The notes: generated by a model from the letters alone, not told the origin. Shown: positions 37,055-49,258, counted from the stretch's first letter. The stretch: DNA of 64,000 nucleotides from Spirodela intermedia (GCA_902729315.2 LR746272.1:1116001-1180000), one strand, 5' to 3'. Program-made: numbers and translations.

Positions 37055-39085
37055 TGAGTCCATAGACAGTACGAATAGTCCTGTTTCGATCTGGCGATAC
37101 CCACCCAGTTTAATTACACAAACCCACATCACACTGGCTTTGTGATTGAAATTTCGGTCTATGGAGTGTCTTCGTCATCGATTTCTGAGCAGAAGCCCAG
37201 GATTATATAATCTGATCGGATGAGTGACGTCGATGGGCGACAGGGACGAATGAGAGAGTCTGGTTAGGTATGGTAGGTGCACCGATGGAATGAACCCGGG
37301 GAGCAACCTTTCTCTTCGATGTGCCCGACGTAAGCTTCGGGCCATTTTTTCCCCCCTTCCTGCCATGTACGCGAAGATAGCCTCCGTAAACTGATATCCT
37401 AACCCTAACTCTTACCGTAAAATCCTGAACACCCAACCATGGAGCCAGTCAGAGAGGACGAGATGGTCGCCGTTTCCTACCTCCATTGGAACGAAAAAGT
37501 TGCTTGAGATGGAAATTATGCCGCCTGGGTGCAGGGCTCCCGTTGGGAGTCCACGAGACTAGGTCAGTCCAGATCATCAGCGACTCGTGCCCTCCTAATG
37601 CAGGTTTCATCCCCCGCTTCCCTGAAATGTTTTCTCCTAGCAGACGATCATCATCGAGAAATACATGGGATTCCGTGGGATCTTCCCCTTCTACAGGAGA
37701 GGAACGTATCCCTCGTCTATCTGGTTCCCGTTGGAGTGATGTTGGGCCTCTCGGCGTAGGTGGAACGCGAAGAAACAGGTGGGAGTCTCCATTAACGCTT
37801 CCTCTCTTTCTCCGTGGGAAGCAAGCACACTAGTGGATCGAAGACTAGGAAGGATCTACCGTCTAGGCTCGAGGGGAGAGAGAGAGAGAGAGAGAGGGAG
37901 AGAGGGAAACCCATTTAAGCCGCCACAGTGCTCGTTAAATTATGCACCTCTCATATGCCCTTTTCTTATTGAGAGAGCATAGAAACAACCCAGGAGAGAT
38001 GACCGTAGATGGTCACTAAAAGATAATCATATTATACAACTATTATGGAATAGCCTTCTATCCGTCTAATCACCCACGCATAGCTACTCAGTAATGCGGC
38101 CCAAGCCATCATAGTTTAGGTGCAATATAACGAATTATATAACCCGAAAACCTACGCCGTCCCCAACGACAAGATCTCTCGGACAGACGACGACAGGTAA
38201 CTAGACTCTGGGGGAGACAGAAGCTACAAGCTCACACGTGTAGATAACGACGTCTGCAGCGAACTCTCGGTCGCGTTAGGTCTGATCTTGAGGCGGAGAC
38301 GAAAGCATGGTAACCCTCCACTTATATTCGTGCAAGGCGAATCGAGCAGCATAAAACCGGAAATAAAACCCTCCCTGAGCAATCAAGGCGCTGAAAGGAG
38401 ATCGTCGTCAAAAGCGGAGTTTTTTTTCCATGGGGGGGCGGGGGGCGGGGGAGAGATCGAGACCCTGTGTTCGCCTCCGCGGGTCTCACCAACGCGACCA
38501 AACCCGGCGGAGTTCCCCTGCTCTTCCCAACGCTTATACGTCTGCATGATGGGGAGAGGTTGGTTATAAGTAGACGTTGTAGGTTAGAAACGCGGGGGGA
38601 TGTGGAGATGGGAACAGATTTCACCCCACCAAGCAACCCCCCGTTCTCTCTCTCTCTCTCTCTCTCTCTTCTCTTTCGTTAAGAAAACATCTTGTTGGAC
38701 TAGACGTACCGCCAAGCACTTGGTGTATCTCTCTCCTAACTTTCTCTAACGATAATGATGACCAAAGACATGGTGATCGCGTCCTGTCATATCTTTATAG
38801 CCGCCTCTACCCCCACGGGGCGCCTTCTCTGGTTCCCTACGTCGTCTGTGTATTATTCCGACCTGGGGACGGAGGAGGCCTCTGTGGATCCGATGGCGTG
38901 ATCTCCACTTGTGGCGGGCGTCTCGCCGGTCCCTCCCCCCCGGCAACGGTTCTGCTCTCATGATTTTCCCCTTCTTCTCGTGGGCCACCCTTCTTCAAGA
39001 TCCGGACGACCAATCTCTTCTCTCTTCCTCTCTCTACCTCTCCTCCCGAAAGGAAGAAGGAGAAGATAGGCAGCTGAGGGCATCG

Positions 39086-40299
39086 ATGTGCACGAGAGGC
39101 CATTGGAGGCCTGCGGAGGACGAGAAGCTCAAAGATCTGGTTGAGAGATACGGGCCGCATAATTGGAACGCGATCGCCGAGAAGCTACAAGGAAGATCAG
39201 GTGCACCATATAGACTTCATATATGCGTCTTTTTACTGGTCTTTCTTTGCACTCTATTCCCGTAAATTCCAATTTTCCTTAGGTTAATCAAAATAGGGAG
39301 AAGCCTTCATGCGGCCTCCCCTCTCTTCACATCTTCGCTTCTTCTTTTGGACGTCCCCGGCGTGAATATTCAAGAAAAATTCAAAATAGCAGGGAAAAGT
39401 TGCAGGCTGAGATGGTTCAATCAGCTGGATCCGCGGATCAACAGGAGCCCCTTCACGCCGGAGGAAGAGGAACGTCTCCTCGCATCACACCGGATCCACG
39501 GAAACCGGTGGGCTGTGATCGCTCGGCTCTTCCCTGGGCGGACCGACAACGCCATCAAGAATCACTGGCATGTGATCATGGCTCGACGATGCCGAGAGCA
39601 GTCCAGGTTGAGAGCCGGCGAGCCGACCCATGGCCCCTCGAAACCCCAGAACCTCGTCAGAGGAACGGAGAACAGGCTACAGGAGAACACTTCTCCTGAA
39701 AACCTTGGACCCTATGGCCATCTCCGGATCCTTACAGACATGCATTCCGAGTTCCACCGACAGCCTCCGAGGGCTTCCCCAAGTAGGTGACTGCTACAAT
39801 AGTATTGAAATCATTGTGACAAAATCAATTCGTAGATCTAATATTCCTATCCTCAACTAGCTACGAATTACTCATCTAATTCTTTCACGTGGCATGGGAA
39901 CTCGAAAGAATCGACATGCACTAGCGATAATTGTTAGAATAGTCATGCATCTAGGGGACAAACTAAATGGTAATTACAATATGTGGGGCGACTAAACTCT
40001 TTGTCAATCGATATGTAGCTGTGTAGGTCAGCCTCTTCTACATTTATGTCAATAAATAGAAGCTTGCCCTAAGCTATTTACCTCATCCCTCTTCATTTCT
40101 CACATTGTTTTTCTGTGATCTGATCACCGATGCAGGTCAACGGGTCGAGTTTTACGACTTTCTTCAGGTTAACCCTGACTCCGAAGACCAGACAAAGGTA
40201 GGAGAAGGGCGGATAGAGCACGGACAACCAACCGAGGAGGCAGGCCTTCCCTTCATAGATTTCTTGGAGGTTGGGAGGTGCTCCAGTGACCTAAACTAG
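39086..40299 (+). CDS. R2R3-MYB transcription factor (MYB52/54/105/117-like)
   Basis: Three exons: 39086-39200, 39393-39782 and 40136-40299, giving 222 residues. R2 covers about residues 5-54 (Trp7, Trp27, Trp46) and R3 about 55-105 (Trp78, Trp97). [46 protein letters not shown] and [10 protein letters not shown] place it in the MYB52/54/56/105/117 subgroup, whose members act in secondary wall, organ boundary and ABA-related programmes. The third exon encodes a short acidic tail with FIDFLEVG, resembling the subgroup's C-terminal FIDFLGVG motif. Exon 2 is open past its donor and would stop after three more residues if intron 2 were retained, removing that tail. The nuclear DNA-binding role is known for the family; the exact orthologue is not resolved. 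Confidence 0.93.
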
Positions 40300-41718
40300 A
40301 TAAGCTATCCTCAGCAAGAGGGGCGACGCTTGGATAATCAATTAACCCTAACATTATACAAGCTACTGCAGATGTAACTATAACTAAGCTTACTGGTTAA
40401 ACAGCCGTTCCTCATATCGGAAGATTTTCATGAAATCAACTGATCTAGCCCGAAGTTCACAGCAGAAAAAAACAAGAGTATTCTCTTCCTAGTGCTTCAT
40501 TTTAAGTGGATAAGGCATGATTATTCAGCAAAGCTGATGATCGCTTACATAATGCCCACTTTCTTCAGATAATCATGTCGCCCTTGTTCAAAGCTGAGAT
40601 ACTTTTTATTTCAGTTCAATAGTGACTGTTCATTCTTTCCCTTTTCTTCTCTGATTATCTCATCCTAAGTGCAATAGTATCCTCATTAAATCTGCAAAAT
40701 TTAGATCCGGTTTCTCTCTTAACCCATTACTATTGTGTAGTGGGTGACTATCATTCCTACCAATTTATGTATTCAAATTTTCTTTGTTTTGTATGAAATT
40801 GCTCCCAATTCTATGCACAATGAGTAGCACAATTTCTTTACTTATTTTTTAAAATAATCATGAGTTTGAATAAATGTTTCACTTGTATAGTTGTCCAGCC
40901 ACATTCCAGGGTTTAAGGTTCATTATTCGTATATGAAGGATGATTGAACTCCTACCAAAGCATCATCATCACCACACACTCACACACACATGTAAGAACA
41001 CCTCACTCACTAACCCCTTTCTTGCACATTAAAAATGTACTACCTAATGAAACACCAATAAGAGCAGTTTTTAGAAGAAATATTTTTAGTGACCATGCAT
41101 GTGTTTCCTAGACACAAAAGTGGCAAATCAATTTCACCATAAGATTGATGTGGAAGTCACTGAGGGGCTTAGAAGTACCCCATGTGTATTTTTTGTTTTT
41201 TCCTTTGAACATTTTTGACATATTTTCATATTAAACATTCCCTAATTCATGCCTTATTAGGAACCTTTAATGTCAACTATGATTGATGCTATAAATAGTA
41301 ATTATCTTAGAAGGTAGGTAGCAATTATTAAATATCTATGTTTATGCTGAGCTTTAACCACCATAAAAAATTGTTCATTTTATCTTCTATTTTGTAACTC
41401 ATTCTCATTATGCTTGATAAGTAAGAACTAGGGTTTCTTATTCTGAAAAGTTCCTCACTTTATTTGAGACATTGAAGGCTAGATGACATAATAACAACTA
41501 ATAAATATCAGAAAAATAATAGTAATTTTGTTATATTTCTAGATCACCATACATTGTACATTCTTTATATATTTACCATCACAAACCTAAACTATTGAAC
41601 ATTAAAGTTTTTGGTTTGAGGGGAAAGCCCAAGTCACTGCGATCTTCGTGTTCATGCAATGGTTTGGATGGTATAACTGATGACATTATCAAGCAAAAGA
41701 AAATATCTCCTCCATGGT
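40300..41718. other. AT-rich spacer
   Basis: 3' flank of the MYB gene followed by AT-rich sequence with a short CA/CAT run near 40962-40990. No gene or clear element was seen before the LTR that starts at 41719. Confidence 0.6.
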
Positions 41719-42212
41719 TGTGACAAGAATGTAAATTGCTCTACATGAGATCCTTGTTGGATGTTTGGGCAATTAGATCCCCAACAGTCTATGAGTGACC
41801 AATAAAAATAATTATGATAATCCCAAGGTCCTCATACATGAGACTAGGGGTCCTTCTTTATGGATGTTTCCCTAGTTAACTATCCTCACATTTGTGATAT
41901 GAGATTAAGGGTTCCTACTCTGGATGACATTAGGTTTGTGACATACTCTGTTCCTTCTTTGAATGATGTCATGCTCGTGACATCATCATCGGCTGCCCTC
42001 ATGGCCTTAGGTCGCCATGTTAAAGTGTGCATTGTGTCGTAATGTCTCATGGAGCTGATGTTGTGACATTGTATGTATGTGCCATGTCGGCACACGCCGT
42101 GTATTGTGTTGTCATATACATGCATTAAATCGAAGCACATCAATGTCATGCCGCCGTGTGCCACGGTATTGGTACCATAGGTGGTGTGTCATGTAGGTGG
42201 ACCATGGTAACA
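41719..42212 (-). repeat. Left LTR (3' LTR) of the gypsy-type element
   Basis: About 494 bp, matching 48420-48922 along its length. Shared landmarks include GTCTATGAGTGACCAATAA, AATGATGTCAT(G/A)CT(C/T)GTGACATCA and GGT(A/C)GCCA(T/C)GTT. TG..CA ends. Diverged with indels, so the insertion is old. Confidence 0.8.
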
Positions 42213-42486
42213 TTTTCCCCCTCCTATGAGATCCAATGTCTTTGTTGGATGTTGTTGGTACTAATAAACTCGGATTAAGTCCTTGAATTGCCATAGATTC
42301 ATGTTCTTCTCCCACATCACTACTTCTCTTGGTTGCCTTCCCCACTAAATAAGATAAAAAAGTGTTACAATGGGCGTGGTTGTGTCCACTGAATAAGATG
42401 GTAGTTGTTATGTTTGAATAGTGTGCTTGAATCATTGGTGGGGGTCAATTTAGCCGGTTTAGCTCTAGGTCATCTGTGTCTGTATG

Positions 42487-42627
42487 TGTTGACATGAGAG
42501 AGAAAAATCCTAGAATCTATGCAGTCACAAGATAGAATATATGACTTCAATATAAGAGAGAGGAGAGATGAGAAAGAGATAGATAATGGGTCTTTGTGGG
42601 TTAGGAGTTCGATACCACTATTGAACA
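42487..42627 (-). repeat. Copia 3' LTR
   Basis: 141-bp terminal repeat, TG..CA ends, GA-rich middle. The partner is 44677-44821. Confidence 0.88.
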
Positions 42628-44214
42628 TTCTCCCTCAAGTTGGAGCATGTAAGTCGAATATGTCCAACTTGGTACATGTGGCGTTGTAGGAGATGCTGGC
42701 CAGACTCTTCATGAAGACATCCACAAGATGATGAAATGATACTACATGAGGAGTACAGATAAGTCTAAACATTACCTTATTACAAATGTAGTGACAATCG
42801 ATCTCAATGTGCTTCGTGCTCATGAAAAGTGAGATTGCTGGCAATAAAGATGGCGGCTTGATTGTCGCAATGTATGAGCATTGGAGAAGGAGAAGTAATG
42901 CCAAAATTGTCCAGAAGTGATCGAAGTCATACCATTTCCTACGCTTTCTTAGTTATGATTCAATACTCGGATTCTGCACTAAAATAGGACACCACCCTTT
43001 GTTTTTGAGATTGACATGTGACTAGGTTATCGCCGATGTATGTATAATAATCCGTAGTAAACTTTCAGTCGCCTTTGTCACTCGCATATCTAGTGTCAGA
43101 GAAGGCTATAATATGGAGATGGTGGTGTTGCTGATGGATGAGTCCTTTTTCTAAGGCTTGCTTGATGTAGGGGAGGACTCGTAGAGCTCCCTCCCAATAA
43201 ACTCGTCAAGGCACCTACATAAATTGACTCAAGACAATAATCGTATACACGATGTCGGGCGAAGGTTGGTGAGATATATCAACTTGTCCAACAATTGCTG
43301 ATACGGTTAGCATCCTCGAATGGGAGAGATGACGTGTCCTAGGGTTGTGGGCGAGCTTCCATGGGTTAAGTTTTCGACTTGCACCCAAGGAGGCTTATCT
43401 CTTGAAGCATGTCGAGGGTATACTTTCATTGAGTGAGGGCTAACTTTCTATCTTGATACGCAAACTCAATCCTAAGAAAAATATCGCAGAGTCCCCAAGT
43501 CACGAATACTAAGGTGCTACTATAAGAAGATTTTGATAGTAGAGATGTCGACGTTATCACTTCTAATCACAAAAATATTATCGACATATACTACAAGGAT
43601 GATAAGGTCATTCTTTGTCTTTTTTATGAGCACGATAAGATCTGCAGTGCAGGAGGCAAAGCTGAAGGTGGTGAGTAACCTACTAAACTTGGTGAACCAA
43701 ATACATGGACTCTACTTGAGCTCATAAATGACACATCACGAGAGACACACCTTCGATGAACCTCTCCTCCCCCCTCCCCCCTCCCCCCTCCCCCTCCATG
43801 AGTAATATACTTAGGAGGTTGCTCCATAAAGACCTACTCCACGAGATCATTGTAAAGAAAGACGTTACAAACATATAATTGGGAAAGAGATCATGCCTGA
43901 TTGATGGCAAGAGAGAAGAGTATGCCGACGGAGTTCAGGCCGATGACAAGAGAGAATGTCTTAGTTTAGTCGATCCCATATGTCTGTGTGAAGCTCGGAG
44001 CGACCATACAAGCTTTGTGATGAGCGATGGAGCCATCCGGGTGATACTTGAGAGTAAAGACCCAATTGCACGTCACAATGTTGGCATCAGTTGGACACAT
44101 GACCAAATGCTAAGTCCCTTGAGCGACCAATGCAGCTACAGGTATATCGGTAGTTGCCTTCCACACAAGTATATCGGATTGACTACATGCAGTAGCGACG
44201 GCGAGGGCTAGGGC

Positions 44215-44660
44215 GTGACAGTAAGAGAGCGTTAGCAAGGGCGTGACAGTAAGGGCGCGACAATGAGGGCGCAATAGTGAGGGCACGACGGCGAGGGCAT
44301 GACTATGAGGGCGTGACGACGAGGGACCTTTATGATGGCAGCGATGCCCTCAACACTTGAGAGCAACAACACTCACGATGGCGCAACAGTGAGGGCTTGA
44401 CAACGAGGAGGGGTCTCGACAACGATGGCGTGGAGACGTTAGAGAAGAGGAGGAGAGAAACAACACTGGCGAGAGGCGATGACGGCGAGGAGGGCAGTGC
44501 CGAAAGGAGAAGGAGAGCGACGACAGAGATGACGACATCGGAAAAGGGAAGACCGGCGATGTTGAAGAGCCGTTCGAGGAGGAAAGAGGCCGACGAAGAG
44601 AAGAGCGGTGCGCCGGAGATGAGCGGTGCATTGGAGAGGAGGATGACAATAAGGAATATT
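44215..44660. repeat. GC-rich degenerate repeat inside the copia element
   Basis: Between the primer site and the reverse transcriptase remnant lies a stretch built partly from short units such as GAGGGCGTGACAGTAAGGGC and GAGGGCGCAATAGTGAGGGC, then GAC/GAGG-rich sequence. It is unlike the surrounding copia coding sequence and takes the place where gag and integrase would be expected. Origin (leader expansion or captured sequence) is unknown. Confidence 0.6.
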
Positions 44661-44676
44661 TAAGGCTCTGATACCA

Positions 44677-44821
44677 TGTTGACACGAGAGAGGAAAAATC
44701 TAGAATCCATATAATCTTAAGATAGAATACACGACTCTTATATAAGAGAGAGGAGAGATGAGAGAGAGAGAGATAGATAATAGGCCATAGTGGGTCAAGA
44801 GTCTAATACCACTATCAAATA
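44677..44821 (-). repeat. Copia 5' LTR
   Basis: About 145-bp terminal repeat, diverged from 42487-42627. The primer-binding site lies directly inside it. It is followed on the outer side by the GTATG target duplication. Confidence 0.88.
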
Positions 44822-44824
44822 GTA

Positions 44825-46650
44825 TGATAAGTGACGAGACTAAATCGTATGGTCGTTGAATGCACACGATTCAGTGTCAAAACAAAGTCCTAATCTTACC
44901 AATTTATGATTAATCAAAGTAATTAATTAGTATAATGGTAATTAAGGGTCGAATCCACGGAGAATTAGGGAAATTTGAGAGATATCTTTGAAATTCGGTC
45001 AAATCGGATGATGAAATTAGGTTAGAAATTGCAAAATTTAGTATATTAAGAAAGATAACTCAATTTCGAATCCACAGAATCAAAAATCAGGTGATTTGGA
45101 TGAGAATTCGAAGAGTAATCGAAGTTTGAAGTTAAGAGAAATTTTCGTATCGCGAAATGATTAAAAACAGAAATTAAAACTAAATTAAACTTAATCTACA
45201 ATACTTAAAGTAAAATTAACACTAAATGGTGAAAGATTAAGATGAAAAAAAACAATCTAACCCAAATTAGCCTTCGAAATGATCCAATTAATCGCCGGAT
45301 GCAAGGCTTTTCATTCTGAATTTTCGAAGACGAAAGAGGAGTTCAAGAGTTGATTTCTTCCAATTCTTTCAATAAAACATTGAAATTAAACATCCAACAG
45401 AAGCGTAAATGAGTTGCGAACACAATGCAAAAGATGGCACGCGAATTGGAGCTCTAAACAAAGAGAATTTGAAGATTGATCGCGGGCCATTCTTCCGTCG
45501 CGAAGAACGGATTTTATAAAATTCGGAAATGATCGTGGCCGTCCGATCTGATGGAGTTGATCGCGATGGACGATCGCGATGAGACGCCTCTTCACGAATC
45601 GTCGCGACGATTCGACGATCGTCCGATCGTGATCATGCGGTTAAGATGTGATTGGATGTCCATCTGATGTGAATAATCTGGACCGTTATAACTCTCGATC
45701 AGACGGTCGCGATTTATTCACTTAAGTGAGTATTTAGGCACGTGGTTGATCTCTGATCGCGTGGACCTCGATTTCACGTGATCTACGCACGCTATTTGTC
45801 GCGATGTCGATCGGACGCACGAGATCACGCCACGCGTCCTGCACATAAGAAAATTAAGGGACTTTAGTCCCACACGGGAAAAACAAAGGAGTATATTCGG
45901 GTATATAACATATGACGATTAAGAGGGATTAATACTTTGTCTTCTGATAATCGGAAGACCTATATATTTTATTAAATAAATATATATAGTAAATATAAAT
46001 ACGCCACGTGTCACATCAGCACCACGCAGGCGCCCGCGTGCTGTCCACGTGGCAGAGCCACGTGGCCCCGAGTACCACGTCGCATCCACGTGTACACGCG
46101 CGACATATAACCCCTTTTTGCGATTTTTTAATTAATTTAAAACATTTAAAAATCGAAAATAAATATAAATAAATTCAGAAAAATTCCAGAAAATTCCAGA
46201 AAATTCTATAAAATTGTAAAAATCATAACTTTCAAAATACGACTCCAAATTAATTCAAATTTGTTTTGTTGGATTCAAAATTGAATAATCTACCATTATA
46301 AAAGGTCAAATTATTAAAATAAGAAGAGAATAAATTTTAATTAATTTTATACATTTATGTATTATATAAAATAAATTTATATAAATACATAAATGTTAAT
46401 AAATATCTTTTCTCTCATATTTTCACTCTTAAAACATGATTATGATCATAAATATAATTAGGATTAAAGATTGTAATGTGTAATTATTTATAATAATCCA
46501 TAATTTGGTGTATTTTAAGATCATAACATGAATTTACACAAAATGATAGAAATATACTTAAAATACGATAACATGCATATATTTGTAATGATTAATGCCT
46601 TAATTTGCATTAATAATTATATAATTACATGCATAAATAGCGTGTTATCA
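44825..46650 (-). mobile_element. AT-rich block with TG..CA ends, possible solo LTR
   Basis: The block begins TGATAAGTGACGAGAC and ends GCGTGTTATCA, so the ends are a short inverted repeat (TGATAA/TTATCA) as in LTRs. Its composition is unlike its neighbours: an AT-rich middle with self-complementary segments near 46330-46410, and a section with several CGATCG-like motifs near 45540-45640. It interrupts the gypsy pol reading between 46650 and 42486. No coding domain was recognised and no clean target duplication was seen, so a solo LTR is only the favoured guess. Confidence 0.45.
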
Positions 46651-46659
46651 ATAAGCCTT

Positions 46660-47640
46660 CAATAGGGAAACATGAAAGATTGAGTGTATCAAGAGGTGTG
46701 GGGAGAGTTGGAGCTAGTAGGCTAGTCATCCCACCTGAGCAATAATTTAGAAGGGTTCGTCGAATCGCGGCACTAATTTGTTGTGCCACTTCTATCTTTG
46801 GAGGCTTTTGTGAGTGGGGTAGATATATAGTAGTACCCAATTGCCTATTATATATTCAACCTCTCGTTGATGATGATTGACATTTTTCTTCATTTGTCAA
46901 GTAGCCTCGGCTAATACCTCTTCGACCTCTTCAACGAGGTTGTTGTAGTTCTTGGCAAAGTGATATGTCATTAACAAGTACTTTAGACCCCTTTACTTCA
47001 CTAGTTCTACAAGTGTCAATAGTTTTCCAGTAGTGGCAAGCTCAATTAGTGAGTGTCTTGTCAAGACACATTGCTGAATATTATGAGCGAATTGGGCAAT
47101 GTCTAAGAGGTCGATCTAATTGTCTTGTTGTGCCATGCATAATGTCTGAGGTGGTTCTCCAACATCCTATTCATACTCTCTATCTATCCATCTTTATGTA
47201 GATGAAAGGTAGTAAGAAATTTGAAGTTCAATGTTGAGGAGGGTGAAGAGGGCTGACTAGAATCACCCCATGAAATAGGGGTTGCAATCTGAAATTATAT
47301 CTCAATGAATGTCCCATAGCTTGACGATGTGTTAAGTAGAGTCCTGCCATTTCTTTTACCTTATACTCAGACTGCATCAATATAAATGTGGCATACTTAG
47401 AGAATTTGTTGACCATGACTAGGATGGCATCATGTTTGCCTACTCGTGGGAGGTTGGTGATGAAGTACATAGACAAGGACTCTCATAGTCCTTATGATAT
47501 GAATAACAATTCTAACATCCTTACAACATCTTGTTGCTCCACCATATTCTATTTATTGATCAAATAACAATGAACATATGTTTTCTTATCTCGGCTCATG
47601 TTGGGCCAAAAGTAGCTCTTAGTCAATATCATTAGTGGTC
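46660..47640 (-). pseudogene. Ty3/gypsy integrase remnant
   Basis: The minus strand shows, with stops and shifts, a Tyr-Phe-Trp-Pro segment near the zinc-binding region (about 47620), the catalytic core start SMYFITNLPRVGKHDAILVM with FSKYATF (47476-47380), and later segments resembling the core end and C-terminal domain down to about 46660. It cannot encode a full protein. Confidence 0.8.
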
Positions 47641-48419
47641 ACTACTGTCTGGGGTCCCCACGAGCTAATCCAAAATCACCTCATGTTTTACCTTTTAGAG
47701 TTTGAGCTGTCAATCTCTGCTCTCTTTAACCTGCAAGCCAGAAAAGAAAGAACGGCTTTTGTCGAGAAATTTGTCTTGCATTTAGTGCATCGTGTGTCTA
47801 TCGCAATAGACAATATCATAGTTGTCCTCCCTATGAGACACAAAGTAGTCGGCCTTCTGTATATAGGATGTCATCTTTCATCTAAAAGTGTTGAGTTTTT
47901 CATGTCTCCATCTGTTGCATGAGGTGTTTGGTCATTGGATCCATGCCATATGTCTTTGTGCACTACATATCCTATTTTTTGGAGGACACTCACAACTTCC
48001 TCTATATATTATTGTAGTATGGATATTTGTTGGTTGAATTCTCTCCCCAACGTCGATATGTCCTCTTTTCGAGCTTTGTTTGATGAGACCATCTCCCTTA
48101 TTTGGTCATAAATTGACCTGATTTCTTCATTAAATCTCCCTATTAAGGTATCGACTGCTTCACAGGTCTGGTCTTCCATCTGGGTCCTTAGACCTGCTCT
48201 CTCTTTTCATAGACTATTAAACTCAACCTCTAATTGACCTATAAGTGTCTTAATGGTCCTAGTTGTGGTTTCTTGCTGCTCTACTAGTTGGGCAATTCTT
48301 TACCCTTAGGTATTACTCGTATCCTCTCTACCCTCTACCTTTATGACACTATATCAACGCTAAAAGAAAGAGGGACGAGTAGAAGTTTGACTTTTTTTGC
48401 AACCTATATTTGATACCAT

Positions 48420-48922
48420 TGTGACCAATATGCTGGTCACTCTATACGAGATCTTTGTTAGACACTTGGGCAATCGGATCCCCAATAGTCTATGAGTGAC
48501 CAATAAGGATAATTTTGATAATCTAAGGTCCTCATATACGAGGCCATGGGTCCTTTATGGACATTCCCATGATTACGTGCCCCTTATCTTATCTACACCT
48601 TTGGCTTCGTCTTCATATTTCTGATATAAGATTAGGGGTTCCCACTGATATTCTGTTGGTGACATTTTCCATTCCTTCTTCAAATGATGTCATACTTGTG
48701 ACATCAACATCGACTACTCTTGTGGCCTTGGGTCGCCACGTTGAAGTGGTACATCATGTCGCAATATCTCTTGGAGCCGATATCGTGCATGATTGTTGTG
48801 CTGGTATGCGTGGGTGCCATGCCACTGTGCACGGGTGTCATGCTAGAGTATGCTGATGTCGTGTCGATGTGTGCCATAGTGCTGGTACCAGGGGTGGTTC
48901 ATGTGGGTGAACCTTGGTAACA
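48420..48922 (-). repeat. Right LTR of the gypsy-type element
   Basis: Homologous to 41719-42212. It is bordered on the inner side by a tRNA primer-site-like TGGTATCA and on the outer side by a polypurine tract and pol-end sequence. It therefore lies between two internal regions rather than at an outer edge. Confidence 0.75.
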
Positions 48923-49258
48923 TTCTCCCTCTCCTGTGAGATCCGACGTCGCCATCAGATGTTGTCAGTTCTGGTAAGCTCAGATTAGGTCCTCAAATTG
49001 CCACATACTCACGCCCTTCTCTTGGAGTTCCCGTGCTTCCACTAAGATTGTCTTGACTTGTTTCAACAGGTTCAGACAAGTCCAAGCTTCCACTAACAAA
49101 ATCTAGTACACCGGCATACCTGACCAGAAAATTTCGGCCCAATAGAAGGGAATGGGTTGGGCTCACTGGAGTTCCCTTTCATAAGCAGGCCCGATATGAG
49201 CCCCACTTCTTATAGGAATAGCCCCTCGGGCCTGTAGGCCGAGACGTGGGCCCCTCAG

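Larger units (their letters stand above)
34703..39085. other. Spacer between GAD and the MYB gene
   Basis: About 4.4 kb with long GA/CT tracts (34789-34813, 35334-35394, 35807-36060, 36456-36562, 37021-37051, 38646-38669), a diverged duplication at 34.9-35.6 kb, and mixed sequence. Long open frames rich in Ser/Leu or Arg/Glu here come from the microsatellites. No gene was recognised. Confidence 0.6.
42487..44821 (-). mobile_element. Deleted Ty1/copia retrotransposon with both LTRs and target-site duplication
   Basis: The LTRs are 42487-42627 (141 bp, TGTTGACA...TTGAACA) and 44677-44821. They are flanked by a perfect 5-bp target duplication GTATG (42482-42486 and 44822-44826). On the minus strand a primer site TGGTATCAGAGCC (rc of 44664-44676), complementary to initiator tRNA-Met as in many plant copia elements, follows the 5' LTR, and a purine tract TTGAGGGAGAA precedes the 3' LTR. 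The internal part is only about 2 kb. It holds reverse transcriptase and RNase H remnants (about 44210-42640) with stops and frameshifts. Recognisable are MEQPPKYITHG, the YVDN variant of the YVDD box, and KHIEIDCHYI. Gag, protease and integrase are not seen. The LTRs differ by roughly 15-20% by eye, so the insertion is old. Confidence 0.9.
41719..49100 (-). mobile_element. Decayed Ty3/gypsy-type LTR retrotransposon remnant (host of a nest)
   Basis: Minus orientation. The left LTR (3' LTR, 41719-42212) and right LTR (48420-48922) are diverged copies with TG..CA ends (5'-TGTTACC...GTCACA-3' on the minus strand). A primer-site-like TGGTATCA (rc of 48411-48418) abuts the right LTR inside the element. 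A purine tract (rc of about 42213-42225) precedes the left LTR. Integrase remnants run right to left through about 47640-46660: a zinc-finger-like region, then SMYFITNLPRVGKHDAILVM and downstream segments, all on the minus strand with stops and shifts. The end of pol resumes at 42486-42213 after later insertions. Reverse transcriptase is largely missing. The right LTR is also flanked on its outer side (48923-about 49095) by the same pol end and purine tract. Confidence 0.75.

Noticed and set aside
41860-42042. Apparent similar small proteins at 41860 and 48557
   Set aside because: Both lie inside the paired LTRs and are similar only because the LTRs are copies.
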